A stretch of DNA of 64,000 nt, taken from the NCBI GenBank assembly GCA_963759175.1, contig CAVWXP010000005.1, positions 186,001 to 250,000 on the forward strand, read 5' to 3'. Numbering within the stretch: position 1 is the first letter of the stretch; each line of letters opens with the position of its first letter. The translations under genes were made by a program, and so were the position numbers. This document shows positions 43,505 through 52,753 of the stretch, in pieces. The notes below the pieces were generated by a model. That model had not been told where the DNA came from. It worked only from the letters and a program-made list of their open reading frames with translations, and did no database searches. The stretch comes from SZUA-442 sp963759175. Lineage in GTDB: Bacteria > Actinomycetota > Acidimicrobiia > Spongiisociales > UBA5794.

Positions 43505-44368
43505 TCATCCGTCGTCCGACTGGATGTGGGCGTATCCGAACCGACCCTTGATGCACAGATGACCCTCGGTCACCGAGTGGTCGGTGGGCGAGGTGACCTT
43601 CACGATCCGGTTGTCCTGGACATGGAGTTCGAGGTTGCATCCGACGCCACAGAAGCTGCACACGGTGGTGGTGACGGTCTGTTCGTCCTCGTCCCACGTG
43701 CCGTCCTGGCGCATGTCGTACTCGGACTTCACCATGAGGGCACCGGTCGGGCACACTGCAACGCAGTTTCCGCAGTACACGCAGGCGGATTCGGGGAGTG
43801 CGATGTCGAACTCGGTGGAGATGGTCGAGAAGAGGCCGCGCCCGGCGATATCGATGGCGAACGTGTTCTGGGCATCGGCCCCGCAGGCTGCGACGCATCG
43901 GTAGCACATGATGCACTTCGCGTAGTCCCGGATGTAGAGGTCGTCCTCGATACGGACGTCCTCGGTGCGTCGGTATCCGCCGGCGAAGCGCTCCGGGTCG
44001 ACCTCGTAGCGAGCCATCTGCCGCTTGGTCTCGGGCTCGGCGAGGGACAGGTCGACGGCCGATGCCAGCAGCTCGTACACGGTGGTGCGAGCCCTGGCGA
44101 CCCGCTCGGAGTCGGTCTGGATGTCCATGCCGGCATCGACTTCCCGCGAACACGAGGGCACCAGGGTGCGGACACCGGCGACCTCGACGACACAGGCGCG
44201 ACATGAGTTGATGGGCTCGAGCGTGTCGAGGTAGCACAGCGTCGGTACGTCGGCACCGACCGCCGTGCACGCATCGAGGATCGTCGATCCCTCTGGCACC
44301 GACACGGACGCACCATCGACGGTGACGTCGACGAGCGTGACGGGGTCGGGGATGCGTTGTTCGATCAT
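43505..44368 (-). CDS. Formate dehydrogenase Fe-S module: separately encoded N-terminal half of the alpha subunit
   Basis: 287 residues with the domain order of a FdhA/NuoG N-terminus: a [2Fe-2S] domain (CTAVGADVPTLCYLDTLEPI; SCRACVVEV), a His/Cys region (LVPSCSREVDAGMDI), two [4Fe-4S] motifs (CIMCYRCVAACG; CVYCGNCVAVCP) and the molybdopterin Fe4S4 motif (VCSFCGVGCNLELHV; HLCIKGRFGYAHIQ). It stops exactly where a normal alpha subunit would enter the catalytic domain (DRLTTP...), which here is encoded upstream at 46179-48056. It probably assembles with that protein to form one alpha unit. ATG overlaps the preceding stop. Confidence 0.85.
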   Translation of the reverse strand: MIEQRIPDPVTLVDVTVDGASVSVPEGSTILDACTAVGADVPTLCYLDTLEPINSCRACVVEVAGVRTLVPSCSREVDAGMDIQTDSERVARARTTVYELLASAVDLSLAEPETKRQMARYEVDPERFAGGYRRTEDVRIEDDLYIRDYAKCIMCYRCVAACGADAQNTFAIDIAGRGLFSTISTEFDIALPESACVYCGNCVAVCPTGALMVKSEYDMRQDGTWDEDEQTVTTTVCSFCGVGCNLELHVQDNRIVKVTSPTDHSVTEGHLCIKGRFGYAHIQSDDG

Positions 44369-46171
44369 CGCGGCGCCCCGATCAGGCCGATCTCGATGGC
44401 GGATTGGACGGCGCTCGATGCGAACTGTCCCAGCCCGCAGATGGAGGCATCGCGGAGGGTCTCGTCGAGCTGGGCGAGCAGCTCGAGCTCGTGGTCGCGC
44501 CGGTGCTCCCTCGCCGAGCCTGATCAGCGATTCCTCCTGGCGGACGGTGCCGACCCGACAGGGCACACACAGGCCGCACGACTCCTCGCGGAAGAAGTGG
44601 GCGATGCGTCGGATGATGGCCGCCATGTCGACGTCGGTGTTGAAGGCCATGACGACCCCGCTCCCGAGGGCGATACCGGCTGCCCGCGTGTCCTCGAAGG
44701 TGAGGGGAACGTCGAGTTGGGCATCCGTCAGGAACGTGCCTGCTGCGCCGCCGACGAGGACGGCGGCCAGGTCGCCGACGGGTCCGCCTGCCAAGCCGAT
44801 GACCTCACGGGTGGTCATCCCGAAGGGGGTCTCGTAGACACCGGGGTCGGCGACGTTGCCCGATACGCAGAAGAGCTTCGGACCCGTCGAATCCGTGGTC
44901 CCGATGGCGGCGAACGCTTCGCCGCCATCGAGCACGATGTCGGGGACGTTCATCAACGATTCGACGTTGTTGACCAGGGTGGGCCTGGCGAAGAGCCCAG
45001 CGACGGTTGGGAACGGCGGTTTCTGTCGGGGTTCGCCACGGAAGCCCTCGATCGAGTTGAACAGGGCGGTCTCCTCACCGCATATGTAGGCGCCCGCACC
45101 CTTGCGCAACTCGATGTCGAAGGAGAACTCGGATCCCGCGATGCCGCCGCCGAGGAACCCCGCTGAGCGCATCTCATCGAGTGCGGTGGCGAGGCGTCGG
45201 TGGGCGATGGGGTATTCGCCGCGGATGTAGAGGTATCCCCGCGTCGCTCCGACGGCGTATCCCGCGATGGTCATCGCCTCGATGAGGCGGTACGGGTTCG
45301 CTTCCATCAGCACGCGGTCCTTGAACGTCCCCGGCTCGGACTCGTCGGCGTTGCACACCACGTACTTCGGCCCCGGTTCGCTTGCGACGGCCTGCCACTT
45401 GATGCCTGCGGGGAACGCAGCGCCCCCACGTCCCCGGAGGCTGCTCGCCACCACCTGATCGACGATCGACGATGGATGCGAACCGAGTGCGCTCCGCAAC
45501 GCCTCGAGGCCCCCGGCTTCCTCATGGGCTTGCAGCGTCACGGCTTCGGTGGCCAGGAGTCGGCTCCCGGGGCGGGGAGGGGTCGCGGCAACGGATCCGC
45601 GTGGCTCCTGTGCGGAGAGGGCGGTGATCACCTGGTGCGCCGTGGCGGGCGCGATCACGATGTCCTCTTCCCCTGCGATCTGTATGTAGGCGGCCGATCC
45701 CTTCTCGCATTGGCCGAGACACGGCGAGCGCACCCATGCCGCAGCGCTGCCGAACTCGCCGGCACGACCGAGGCGGTCCCGCAGCTCGTCGATCATCGGG
45801 TCGACACCGGCGGCCTTGCACCCGATGTCGTCACACACGTTGGCGACCCTTGGGGGACGGGGTTCGGTGGCGATCAGGTCGTAGAACTGCGCGACGCCGT
45901 ATGCCTCTGCGGGGCTGACCGGGATCCGCTGTGCGAGGTAGTTGATCGCCCCGTGGCTGACCCATCCGATCTCGCCCTGGACCGCGTTGAGGACGGGGAG
46001 GAGGAGGTGCCGTCGTTGCGTGGCGGCAGCGAGCCCTCCGTAGGCCACGTGGTCGTCGGCCCCGGTGCGTTCGTCGGCCCCTGCGTGCACGGACACCGGC
46101 GGCCCGAGGACGGCATCGATCGCTCCACGTTCGGCTGCGGTCGGTGCGTGGTGGGTGAACTGGTAATCCAT
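44365..46171 (-). CDS. NuoE-NuoF fusion: NADH-oxidoreductase subunit of formate dehydrogenase (frameshift near 3' end)
   Basis: Diaphorase subunit that passes electrons from the Fe-S chain to NAD+. NuoE-like part (about residues 1-190) has [2Fe-2S] cysteines in VCDDIGCKAA and SPCLGQCEKG. The NuoF-like part has the FMN/NADH site SSLRGRGGAAFPAGIKWQAV, KYVVCNADESEPGTFKDR, GAGAYICGEETALFNSIEG and the [4Fe-4S] ligands ESCGLCVPCRVGTV. Around 44510 one base appears missing: the natural end (HELELLAQLDETLRDASICG ... EIGLIGAPR) is in the next frame and stops at TGA 44365-44367, overlapping the next ATG. Starts seven bases after the catalytic subunit. Confidence 0.85.
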
Positions 46172-46178
46172 GGCCGCC

Positions 46179-48056
46179 TCAGGTCGTCTCGATGCGCACA
46201 GCGGTCGCCTTGAACTCGGCGGTCCCCGACTTCGGGTCCCACGCATCGATGGTGAGCGTGTTGACGTCGACGTCGTCTGGGGCATGGATCGCCATGAACA
46301 CGAGGCCCTTGCGCAGGCCCTTGGCGATGCGCACCGGGACATCGATCGAGCCACGCCGTGAGGTCACGGTGACGACGTCACCTTCGTCGGCGCCGAGGTC
46401 GGCTGCTTGTTCGGGAGCCATGTCGATGACGGCCCCGTGGCGGATCGGGGATCGGAAGCCGCCTGATTGGACGCCCGTGTTGTAGCCGTCGAGGCGGCGG
46501 CCGGTGGTGAGCCGTATCGGAAAGTCGTCGTCGAGGGGATCGACTGGTGGGGCCCACTCCACCACCGAGAACGGAACGGGTGGACGTTCCATGGGGTCGT
46601 CCCACAGCCATCCGTGCAGGAACGGGGTTCCGGGATGCTCGTCGTCGGGACAGGGCCACTGGATGCCCCCGAGTTCCTCGAGGCGCTGGTAGGACATCCC
46701 CGTGTGCATCGGCGACAGCGAACGGACCTCGTCCCATATCGTCTCGGCGTCGGGCTCACCCCATGCGTGACCCATCACCGCGGCGAGCTCGAAGAAGATG
46801 GCGACGTCGTCCTTGGCCTCGCCGGGAGGGTCGAGCGCCTTGCGGACCCGTTGGACCCTTCGCTCCGACGACGTAGCGGTCCCGTCGGACTCCGCCCATC
46901 CGGTTGCTGCGGGGAACACGACGTCGGCGAGCTGTGCCGTCCTCGTGAGGAAGATGTCCTGGACGATGAGGTTTTCGAGGTCCTCGAGGATCTTCACCGC
47001 CCTTCCCGTGTCTGCTTCGGATTGGGCGGGATTCTCGCCGACGATGTACATGGTGGTGATGTCGCCGCGCTCCATGGCGTCGAACATCTCGGTGACGTGC
47101 CACCCCGGCTCTGCGGGGATCGATGCGCCCCATGTGGCCTCGAATTTGGCCCGCAGGGCGTCGTCGGTCACGTTCTGGAAGCCGGGCAACTTGTTGGGGA
47201 GGGCGCCCATGTCGCCGCCGCCCTGGACGTTGTTCTGTCCCCGGATCGGTACGAGTCCCGACCCCCACCGTCCCACGTGGCCGGTGAGGAGCGAGAGGTT
47301 GATGAGGGCCAGGACGTTGTCGGTGGCGTTGTGATGTTCGGTGATACCGAGCGTCCAGCACAGCTGCGCGGTCGGAGCGGCGGCATAGGCATGGGCGAGC
47401 GTCCGGATGGCCTCGGCCGGGACCCCGGTTATCGAGGCGGCGTGGTCGAGGGTGTACGGCTCCACCGACGCAGCGAAGGCGTCGAAGCCCGAGGTCGCCC
47501 TGGCGATGAAGGCGTCGTCGGTGAGGCCGGCGTGGATGATCTCGCGGGCGACGGCGTTGGCGAGCGCGATGTCTGACCCCACATCGATGCCGAGCCACAG
47601 GTCGGCCCACTCGGCGGAGTCGGTTCTGCGCGGGTCGACGGCGAACATGGTTGCGCCGTTGCGCACGCCCTTCATGAGGTGGTGGAAGAAGATGGGGTGG
47701 GCAGAGCGCGCGTTGGAACCCCACAGGACGATGCAGTCCGTGGTCTCGATCTCCGCGTACGACGAGGTGCCCCCGCCTGCTCCGAACACTGCCGCCAGAC
47801 CGGCGACGGAAGGAGCGTGTCAGGTGCGGTTGCAGCTGTCGATGTTGTTGGTGCCGAGCACCGTGCGTGCGAACTTCTGGGCGACGTAGTTCATCTCGTT
47901 CGTCGCCTTCGAACACGAGAACATGCCCGTCGCGGTTCCCGGCGTCGCCGCGAATGCGGCCGCTGCCCGTTCGAGGGCCTCGTCCCAGGTGGCCTCGCGC
48001 AGCTCGCCGCCGTCACGGACCATCGGTGTCGTCAACCGTTCGTATCGTTTGCCCAT
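46179..48056 (-). CDS. fdhA: Selenocysteine-containing formate dehydrogenase catalytic subunit
   Basis: Molybdo/tungsto-bis-PGD enzyme oxidising formate to CO2. ATG 48056 (MGKRYERLTTPMVRDGG) has AGGAGG five bases upstream; ATG 48059 is also possible. The frame contains an in-frame TGA (47820-47822) in the context NNIDSCNRT-UGA-HAPSVAGLAA, aligning with the selenocysteine of E. coli FdhF (CCARV-Sec-HGPSVAGL). It then runs open to 46179: FGAGGGTSSYAEIETTDCIV, GSNARSAHP, VPIRGQNNVQGGGDMGALPN and the C-terminal MopB tail (IRLTTGRRLDGYNTG). The Fe4S4 N-terminus found in most FdhA is absent and encoded separately downstream. First gene of the fdh operon. Confidence 0.92.
47791..47822 (-). promoter_or_regulatory. 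UGA selenocysteine codon plus bSECIS hairpin in fdhA
   Basis: After UGA (47822-47820) a stem GTCGCC / GGCGGC (47807-47802 with 47796-47791, one G-U pair) carries the five-base apical loop GGTCT (47801-47797). The UGA-to-loop distance is 18 nt and the loop is GGUCU, both as in E. coli fdhF. This is a textbook SelB-binding bSECIS. Confidence 0.9.
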
Positions 48057-48102
48057 CATCACCTCCTTCCCCGAGCGATGACGCTACCAGCACCCCCCAC
48101 CC

Positions 48103-48154
48103 CGTTCTTGCGTAACTGATATCCGCACGGGCGGACAGGATCTACGCAAGAACG
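48103..48154. repeat. Palindromic repeat family 1, copy 2 (subtype A)
   Basis: CGTTCTTGCGTA ... TACGCAAGAACG with the same interior as the copy at 16712, differing at only a few interior bases (for example CTGATATCC versus CTGGTATCC). Lies between the fdh operon start and the stop of the upstream membrane protein gene. Confidence 0.9.
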
Positions 48155-48167
48155 CGGTGGCGGGTCG

Positions 48168-48584
48168 TCACACCCGTGACGGAACGTCCCGGGCGCCCTC
48201 TGTTCGCGCGGTCTCGGACATCGTCATCAGGCCACGGGCGAGGACCGCGATGAACACGATCGGCAGGAATGCCGCCGTGGTGACCTGAGCCAGCGTGACC
48301 GCTCCCGTCACGAGGTAGGCGAGCGTTCCGACCCAGTCCACCGCTTGGACGCCGATCATGGCCACGATCCATGTCTGGTGTCGATGCGGGTGGCGCGCGG
48401 CGACCGCCATGCCGAAGGCGAATCCGAAGGCACGAGCGGCGAGCATGGCGAACATCCAGTTCACCCACTCCGGTGCAGGGTCGAGGCCCATCACCTGTTC
48501 GAACAGCCCAGGGATGAGGAACACGATCCCGAGGACGAGTTGCACGGCTGCGATCACCCACAGCACGATCTTCATTGGTGTCAT
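48168..48584 (-). CDS. Four-helix membrane protein (unknown function)
   Basis: 138 residues with about four hydrophobic segments: IVLWVIAAVQLVLGIVFLIP, WMFAMLAARAFGFAFGMAVA, IVAMIGVQAVDWVGTLAYLV and FLPIVFIAVLARGLM. The first loop has FEQVMGLDPAPEW. I do not recognise a named function. Start ATG 48584 (MTPMKIVLW) or 48575. It follows the Rrf2-type regulator on the same strand, with a 96-bp gap. Confidence 0.75.
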   Translation of the reverse strand: MTPMKIVLWVIAAVQLVLGIVFLIPGLFEQVMGLDPAPEWVNWMFAMLAARAFGFAFGMAVAARHPHRHQTWIVAMIGVQAVDWVGTLAYLVTGAVTLAQVTTAAFLPIVFIAVLARGLMTMSETARTEGARDVPSRV

Positions 48585-48680
48585 TGACTTCTCTCTCTAC
48601 TCGATTAACTACATATTGGGTTGCTGTTGTTATGGGTCAAGGGAAGGCGCCCGAGCTGGGCGCCTTGTCGGGAGCGGTTG

Positions 48681-49109
48681 TCAGTCGCCGATGGCGTCGA
48701 TCGTCACCTCCGCGAGTTCGCGGCGCAGGGCCTCTTCGGCTCGATCGAGCGCAGATCGGAGCGCCGTCTGCCGCTTCTCCGGTGTGGCGCCGGTCACGCG
48801 CACGTCACTCGACGTGCGGAACACGGCCGTTTCGCCGTCGATCGCATCGACGATGTCGAGGAGGCTCACTTCGTCGGGCGTGACGGCGAGACGGACACCG
48901 CCCTTGACGCCTTCGCGCGTCTCGATGATGCCCGCGCCGCTGAGACTCCTCAGGAGCCGGGACAGGCTCGGGGCAGGGATGCCGAGGTCCTCGGCGATCC
49001 GGCTCGTGGGAACGAACTCGACCTCGCCTCGCTCGAGCTTGTCGGCCACGTAGACGACGGCGAGCATCGCCTGCCAGACGCCGAGGGAGTAGCTCATCTG
49101 TAGGTCCAA
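48681..49109 (-). CDS. Rrf2-family transcriptional regulator lacking cysteines
   Basis: 142 residues with the Rrf2 winged helix (LERGEVEFVPTSRIAEDLGI; PAPSLSRLLRSLSGAGIIET; REGVKGGVRLAVTPDEVSLL). The protein has no cysteine at all, so it cannot hold the Fe-S cluster of IscR/NsrR/RsrR types and must sense something else or act without a cofactor. A 9-bp inverted repeat lies directly upstream of its start. It may control itself and the downstream membrane protein. Confidence 0.9.
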   Translation of the reverse strand: MDLQMSYSLGVWQAMLAVVYVADKLERGEVEFVPTSRIAEDLGIPAPSLSRLLRSLSGAGIIETREGVKGGVRLAVTPDEVSLLDIVDAIDGETAVFRTSSDVRVTGATPEKRQTALRSALDRAEEALRRELAEVTIDAIGD

Positions 49110-49113
49110 TCCG

Positions 49114-49142
49114 TAAACATGACCTAAAGCATATCATGTTTA
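49114..49142. promoter_or_regulatory. Inverted repeat upstream of the Rrf2-type gene
   Basis: TAAACATGA (49114-49122) and TCATGTTTA (49134-49142) are perfect reverse complements 11 bp apart, beginning five bases upstream of the regulator start. Likely autoregulatory operator (inference). Confidence 0.65.
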
Positions 49143-49328
49143 TGGAGTTTGTCCACCGAATCCCGCGATCCTGTCTCGGGCCGGGCTGCCATCGCACCCA
49201 CGGGCGCCGACAGTGCCACTGCGGTCCAATCAATGAACGCCATATGCGCACGGACGGCACGGCGGTGGCGTCGGGAGGTCTCACCGTCGTCTCATCGGCG
49301 ACTCATGGAGGCGTGGTGGCATGGCGAC

Positions 49329-50364
49329 ATGAAGCTCCTGCAGAAGCATCTCGACCGTCTGCCCGGATGGGTGCGTTCGTCGCTCTTTGCGTTCCTCGCC
49401 ACCACCATCGTCGTGATGGCCTCCGAACGGGTCTACTGGTACTGGGCAGGCTTCGGCGTCGAGAGCATCGTCCTCATCAGCCTCTACTACCTCGTGCCGA
49501 TGGTCGGTGCGCTCTGGTTCATGGAGAGGACGCAGACCAGTCGCTGGCACCAGCTGATCCTCGCTGGGGCCTTCTTCGGATTCCTCGTCGAGGGTGTGCT
49601 CACCCCAGTCCTCTTCGAGGATGGGCCGCTCCCCCTCCTGGCCGCGATGTTCGTGGCGTGGCACGGGGTGGTTGCGTTCGTGGGCTTCCTCTTCGTGGTG
49701 CGCAGGCTGCTGCTGGACCGCCGTGTGATGGTGCTCGGTGGCCTTGCGGCTGCCATGGGCGTTTACTGGGGCATCTGGGCGATCGTCTCGGCGACGCCCG
49801 GTCAGATCGCCGAGAGCCTGGCCGCCGGTGACCCCGCCTCGGTTCTCGAACCCTCGGGTTTCGCCGTGTACGCATTCGGTGTCGGTGTCGTCCTGGTGAT
49901 CGCGCACTGGCTCATCGGCTTCGTCTGGCCCGATCGATGGTCCCCGAGTCGTCGCGGCATCGATCGTGCTGGCACTGGTGACCTTCGCCTTCTTCGCCGT
50001 GGTCGTCCTTGTCGTGGTCCCGTGGGCCCCGCTGAAGCTCGGTCTGTTGCTCGGCGGCACGTACTGGCTCGCACGACGCCCGATGCCCGACGACACGGGG
50101 CCTCTCGTGCTCGAACGGATGCAAGGTGTGGTGCGCCTGCGGGACACGGCTGCGATCCTCGTGATGCCCATGACGGCAGCCGCCACCTACGCAGTTGCCT
50201 GGCGGATGGATCTGGCGGAGCTGGCTCCCGATCTCCTCGAGCTCTTCACCGTCACCCAGGTGTTTGCCGGAGTCGTCGCCTACGCGGTCGCAGCCAGAGT
50301 TGCGCTCCGGATGCGCCACCGATCAGCACCCGACCAACCGGCATCCCACACCGTTCTTGCGTAA
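49329..50364 (+). pseudogene. Polytopic membrane protein (unknown), one-base frameshift
   Basis: From ATG 49329 (MKLLQKHLDRLPGWVRSS) the protein has repeated membrane segments (FAFLATTIVVMASERVYWYW; ILAGAFFGFLVEGVLTPVLF; FVAWHGVVAFVGFLFVVRRL). Near 49945, in a CCCC run, the coding frame shifts by one: the natural continuation is VVAASIVLALVTFAFFAVVV and runs to TAA 50362-50364. The last residues (TVLA) and the stop codon come from a palindromic repeat (50352-50404). Function not recognised. Confidence 0.6.
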
Positions 50365-50404
50365 ATGGCGTTCACGCTGGATGAACGCCATTTACGCAAG
50401 AACG
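50352..50404. repeat. Palindromic repeat family 1, copy 3 (subtype B)
   Basis: Perfect 23-bp arms beginning CGTTCTTGCGTAAATGGCG, with a 7-nt loop CGCTGGA. The left arm supplies the stop codon of the preceding membrane protein gene. Same arms as the copy at 54209 but a different loop. Confidence 0.92.
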
Positions 50405-50443
50405 ACAACACCCGGACGTCGAGCGGTGTACGTTCCCGCTCAC

Positions 50444-50752
50444 ATGGCTACCACCTACACCTTCTCCGCTGAGCTCTGGCTGGCCCAGGCGGAGGCTGCC
50501 TGGGTGTTCCTGACGGTGCCGCCCGAGATCTCAGACGACATCGAGGAGATGGCGCCAACCAAGGCAGGGTTCGGGTCGGTCCCCGTATCGGTCACGATCG
50601 GAGCGACAACGTGGAGGACATCGGTGTTCCCGGACTCCAAACGTGGCGCCTACGTCCTCCCGGTGAAGAAGGCCGTCCGCACGGCCGAGTCCATCGCCGT
50701 GGGCGACGAGGTCGCCCTCACACTCCGGTTGGTCGATCCGGCCGAGTCCTAG
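50444..50752 (+). CDS. DUF1905 family protein
   Basis: 102-residue beta-barrel-like protein of the DUF1905 family: MATTYTFSAELWLAQAEAAW, FLTVPPEISDDIEEM, FGSVPVSVTIGATTWRTSVF and PVKKAVRTAESIAVGDEVAL. Function unknown. Start at ATG 50444. Its stop shares the CTAG with the stop of the convergent response-regulator gene. Confidence 0.88.
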   Translation: MATTYTFSAELWLAQAEAAWVFLTVPPEISDDIEEMAPTKAGFGSVPVSVTIGATTWRTSVFPDSKRGAYVLPVKKAVRTAESIAVGDEVALTLRLVDPAES

Positions 50753-51381
50753 ACGATGCGCCTGTCGCTCGCCCATCTCGCGAGCTCGTGGCGGTTCGAC
50801 AGCTGGAGCTTGCGCAGCACCGACGACACATGGGTCTCGACCGTCTTGACCGAGATGCCGAGCCGGCGGGCGATCTGCTTGTAGGCGTAGCCGCGTGCGA
50901 TCTGGCGCAGGACCTCCTGCTCCCTGGGCGTGAGCGCATCGAGCTCGGGATCCTCCACCACCGGAACCGATCGCGAGAACGCGTCGAGGACGAACCCTGC
51001 GAGGGAGGGCGAGAACACGGCATCACCCTTGGCCACCCTGACTATCGCATCGGTGAGTTCGTCAGGGGCGATCGATTTGGTCACATACCCACGGGCACCG
51101 GCTCGGATCATCGCGATCACATCCTCGGGGGCATCCGACACGGACAGGGCGAGGAAGCTGATGTCGGGGTGCGTCTGGTGGACGTTCGACACCACCGACA
51201 CGCCGCCGCCACCGGGCATGTGGACATCGACGAGCACCACATCGGGCACGATCGAGCGGATGTCGTCGACCGCCTTGTCGACGTCGTAGGAGGACCCCAC
51301 CACGTCGAAGGTGCCCTCGAGTTCGGCCTGGACGCCGGTGAGGAAGATGCGGTGGTCGTCGACGAGGTAGATGCTCGTCAT
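50749..51381 (-). CDS. NarL/LuxR-family response regulator
   Basis: 210 residues. Receiver domain (MTSIYLVDDHRIFLTGVQAE; phospho-acceptor Asp in VVLVDVHMPGGGG; LALSVSDAPEDVIAMIRAGA) and a C-terminal LuxR helix-turn-helix (LDALTPREQEVLRQIARGYA; RRLGISVKTVETHVSSVLRK). It overlaps the preceding histidine kinase gene by four bases and is therefore its partner. Expected to control the PspC/LiaF-like genes divergently arranged next to the kinase. Confidence 0.95.
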   Translation of the reverse strand: MTSIYLVDDHRIFLTGVQAELEGTFDVVGSSYDVDKAVDDIRSIVPDVVLVDVHMPGGGGVSVVSNVHQTHPDISFLALSVSDAPEDVIAMIRAGARGYVTKSIAPDELTDAIVRVAKGDAVFSPSLAGFVLDAFSRSVPVVEDPELDALTPREQEVLRQIARGYAYKQIARRLGISVKTVETHVSSVLRKLQLSNRHELARWASDRRIV

Positions 51382-52618
51382 GGTGTGCCTCCAGACATGG
51401 TCAGATGGACCTCGGTGCCGATGCCGATCTCCGAGTCGATGATGGCCGATCCGCCGTGGCGCTGCATCCGACCCCGAATCGATTCGGAAACGCCCTTGCG
51501 GTCGCCGTCGACGGCATCGAGGTCGAAACCGTTCCCTGATCGGTCACGAACACCTCGACGGTGCCGTTGTTCGCCTCGGCGAACACGGACACCCGATCGG
51601 CGCCGGAGTGCTTTGCGGCGTTCATCATGGCTTCGGTCGTTGCGCCGACGAGGGCGGTGTGGCGGTCCGACGGCAGCGTGCTCTCTCCAACGACGACGAC
51701 GGACACCGGTACGTCGTGGGCCTCCTCCACCCGGTTGGCCGCCTCGGCGAGCGCGCCACGGAGGGTCTGGGCGTCTGCGGCGCCTTCGTCGAACAGCCAG
51801 GACCGCAGCTCGCGTTCCTGGGATCGGGCAAGGGTGACCATGCGTTTGGGATCGTCGGTGCGCTGGATGAGGGCGAGGGTCTGGAGGACCGAGTCGTGGA
51901 GGTGAGCAGCCATCTCCGCCTTCTCCTCGCTGCGGATGCGGGCCCGGCGTTCGGTGCGCAGATCCTCGAGCAGTGACCACAGCCAGGGTCCGGCAACGAT
52001 GAGGAACCCACCGATGGCGGCCAGGAGGGCGAGGGCGAGGACACCCATGGCCTGGAGGTCCTCGAGCGACGACAGCACGACGACGAGGCCCGCCACCATC
52101 ATCACGAGACCGACGATCACCAACCACCAGGAGCGACGACCACCCGACGTCCCGGTGATGCCTTCGAGTGACTTCTCGTAGTTCACGCCGGAGGTGTCGA
52201 TGGCGATCGCCAGGCCGAAGACCACGAGGGTCGTCGGCCAGACGATCCCGCCGAACCACAGGCCGACGGTCTGGAGGAGCAGCATCAGTGCCAGGTACAT
52301 CGAACCCATGCCGACCATCTGGGTGCGTGCAGCGCGGTGAGGTTCGGGTGTGTCGTCGGGCTTGCGTTCAGGGACGAGGAGGGCGCAGAGAAGATAGGCA
52401 ACAGCCCCCACACCGCCGGCGAGAGACGTCGACACGAAGCCCGCTCGCACGTATATGGAGCGAATCCCGAGCTCCTCGGCGATGCCACCGGCGACCCCCG
52501 AGATCATCCGGTCTGAGTGCGATCGCAGGAACGGCCAACGGAATGCCCGGCGGGTGGTCGATCCAGCTTCGGTTGTGGTGTCGGTGTCGGTCACGGGGTC
52601 CTGGCCATGCAGCGTCAT
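51378..52618 (-). CDS. PspC-domain sensor histidine kinase (frameshift near 3' end)
   Basis: N-terminal PspC domain (DRMISGVAGGIAEELGIRSI, then a membrane segment ending LLCALLVPERK), further membrane segments (MVGMGSMYLALMLLLQTVGL; WWLVIVGLVMMVAGLVVVLS), a HisKA_3 phospho-acceptor region (EMAAHLHDSVLQTLALIQRT) and an ATPase domain (TEAMMNAAKHSGADRVSVF). Near 51535 one G seems missing in the run: the natural end DQGNGFDLDAVDGDRKGVSE ... EVHLTMSGGTP lies in the next frame, stop at 51378. Start at ATG 52618; overlaps the response regulator gene. Divergent from the pspC-liaF-like gene. Confidence 0.85.
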
Positions 52619-52677
52619 AGGTGTACCGCCGAATGGTGTCACAGCGGCGGGACCACGACAACCGGGGACGACCCTGA

Positions 52678-52700
52678 GATCCCCCTAGGGGTAGGGGATC
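52678..52700. promoter_or_regulatory. Inverted repeat between the divergent PspC kinase and PspC/LiaF-like genes
   Basis: GATCCCC ... GGGGATC flank a CTAGGGGTA core in the 135-bp divergent intergenic region. Candidate binding site for the response regulator, controlling both directions (inference). Confidence 0.55.
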
Positions 52701-52753
52701 GTCGAGGATGATTCCCGATGGGCAGAATGGATCCGATGGGTGACGATGGTGGC

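Noticed and set aside
43505..46354. A single 949-codon protein joining NuoEF to the Fe-S subunit
   Set aside because: The joining stretch (about 44370-44500) is low-quality Arg/Ala/Pro sequence out of frame. The normal NuoF C-terminus is in the next frame and ends in a stop overlapping the ATG of the Fe-S gene.
47820..48062. FdhA as a truncated pseudogene ending at TGA
   Set aside because: The TGA is at the known Sec position, both sides are intact, and a bSECIS hairpin with correct loop and spacing follows.
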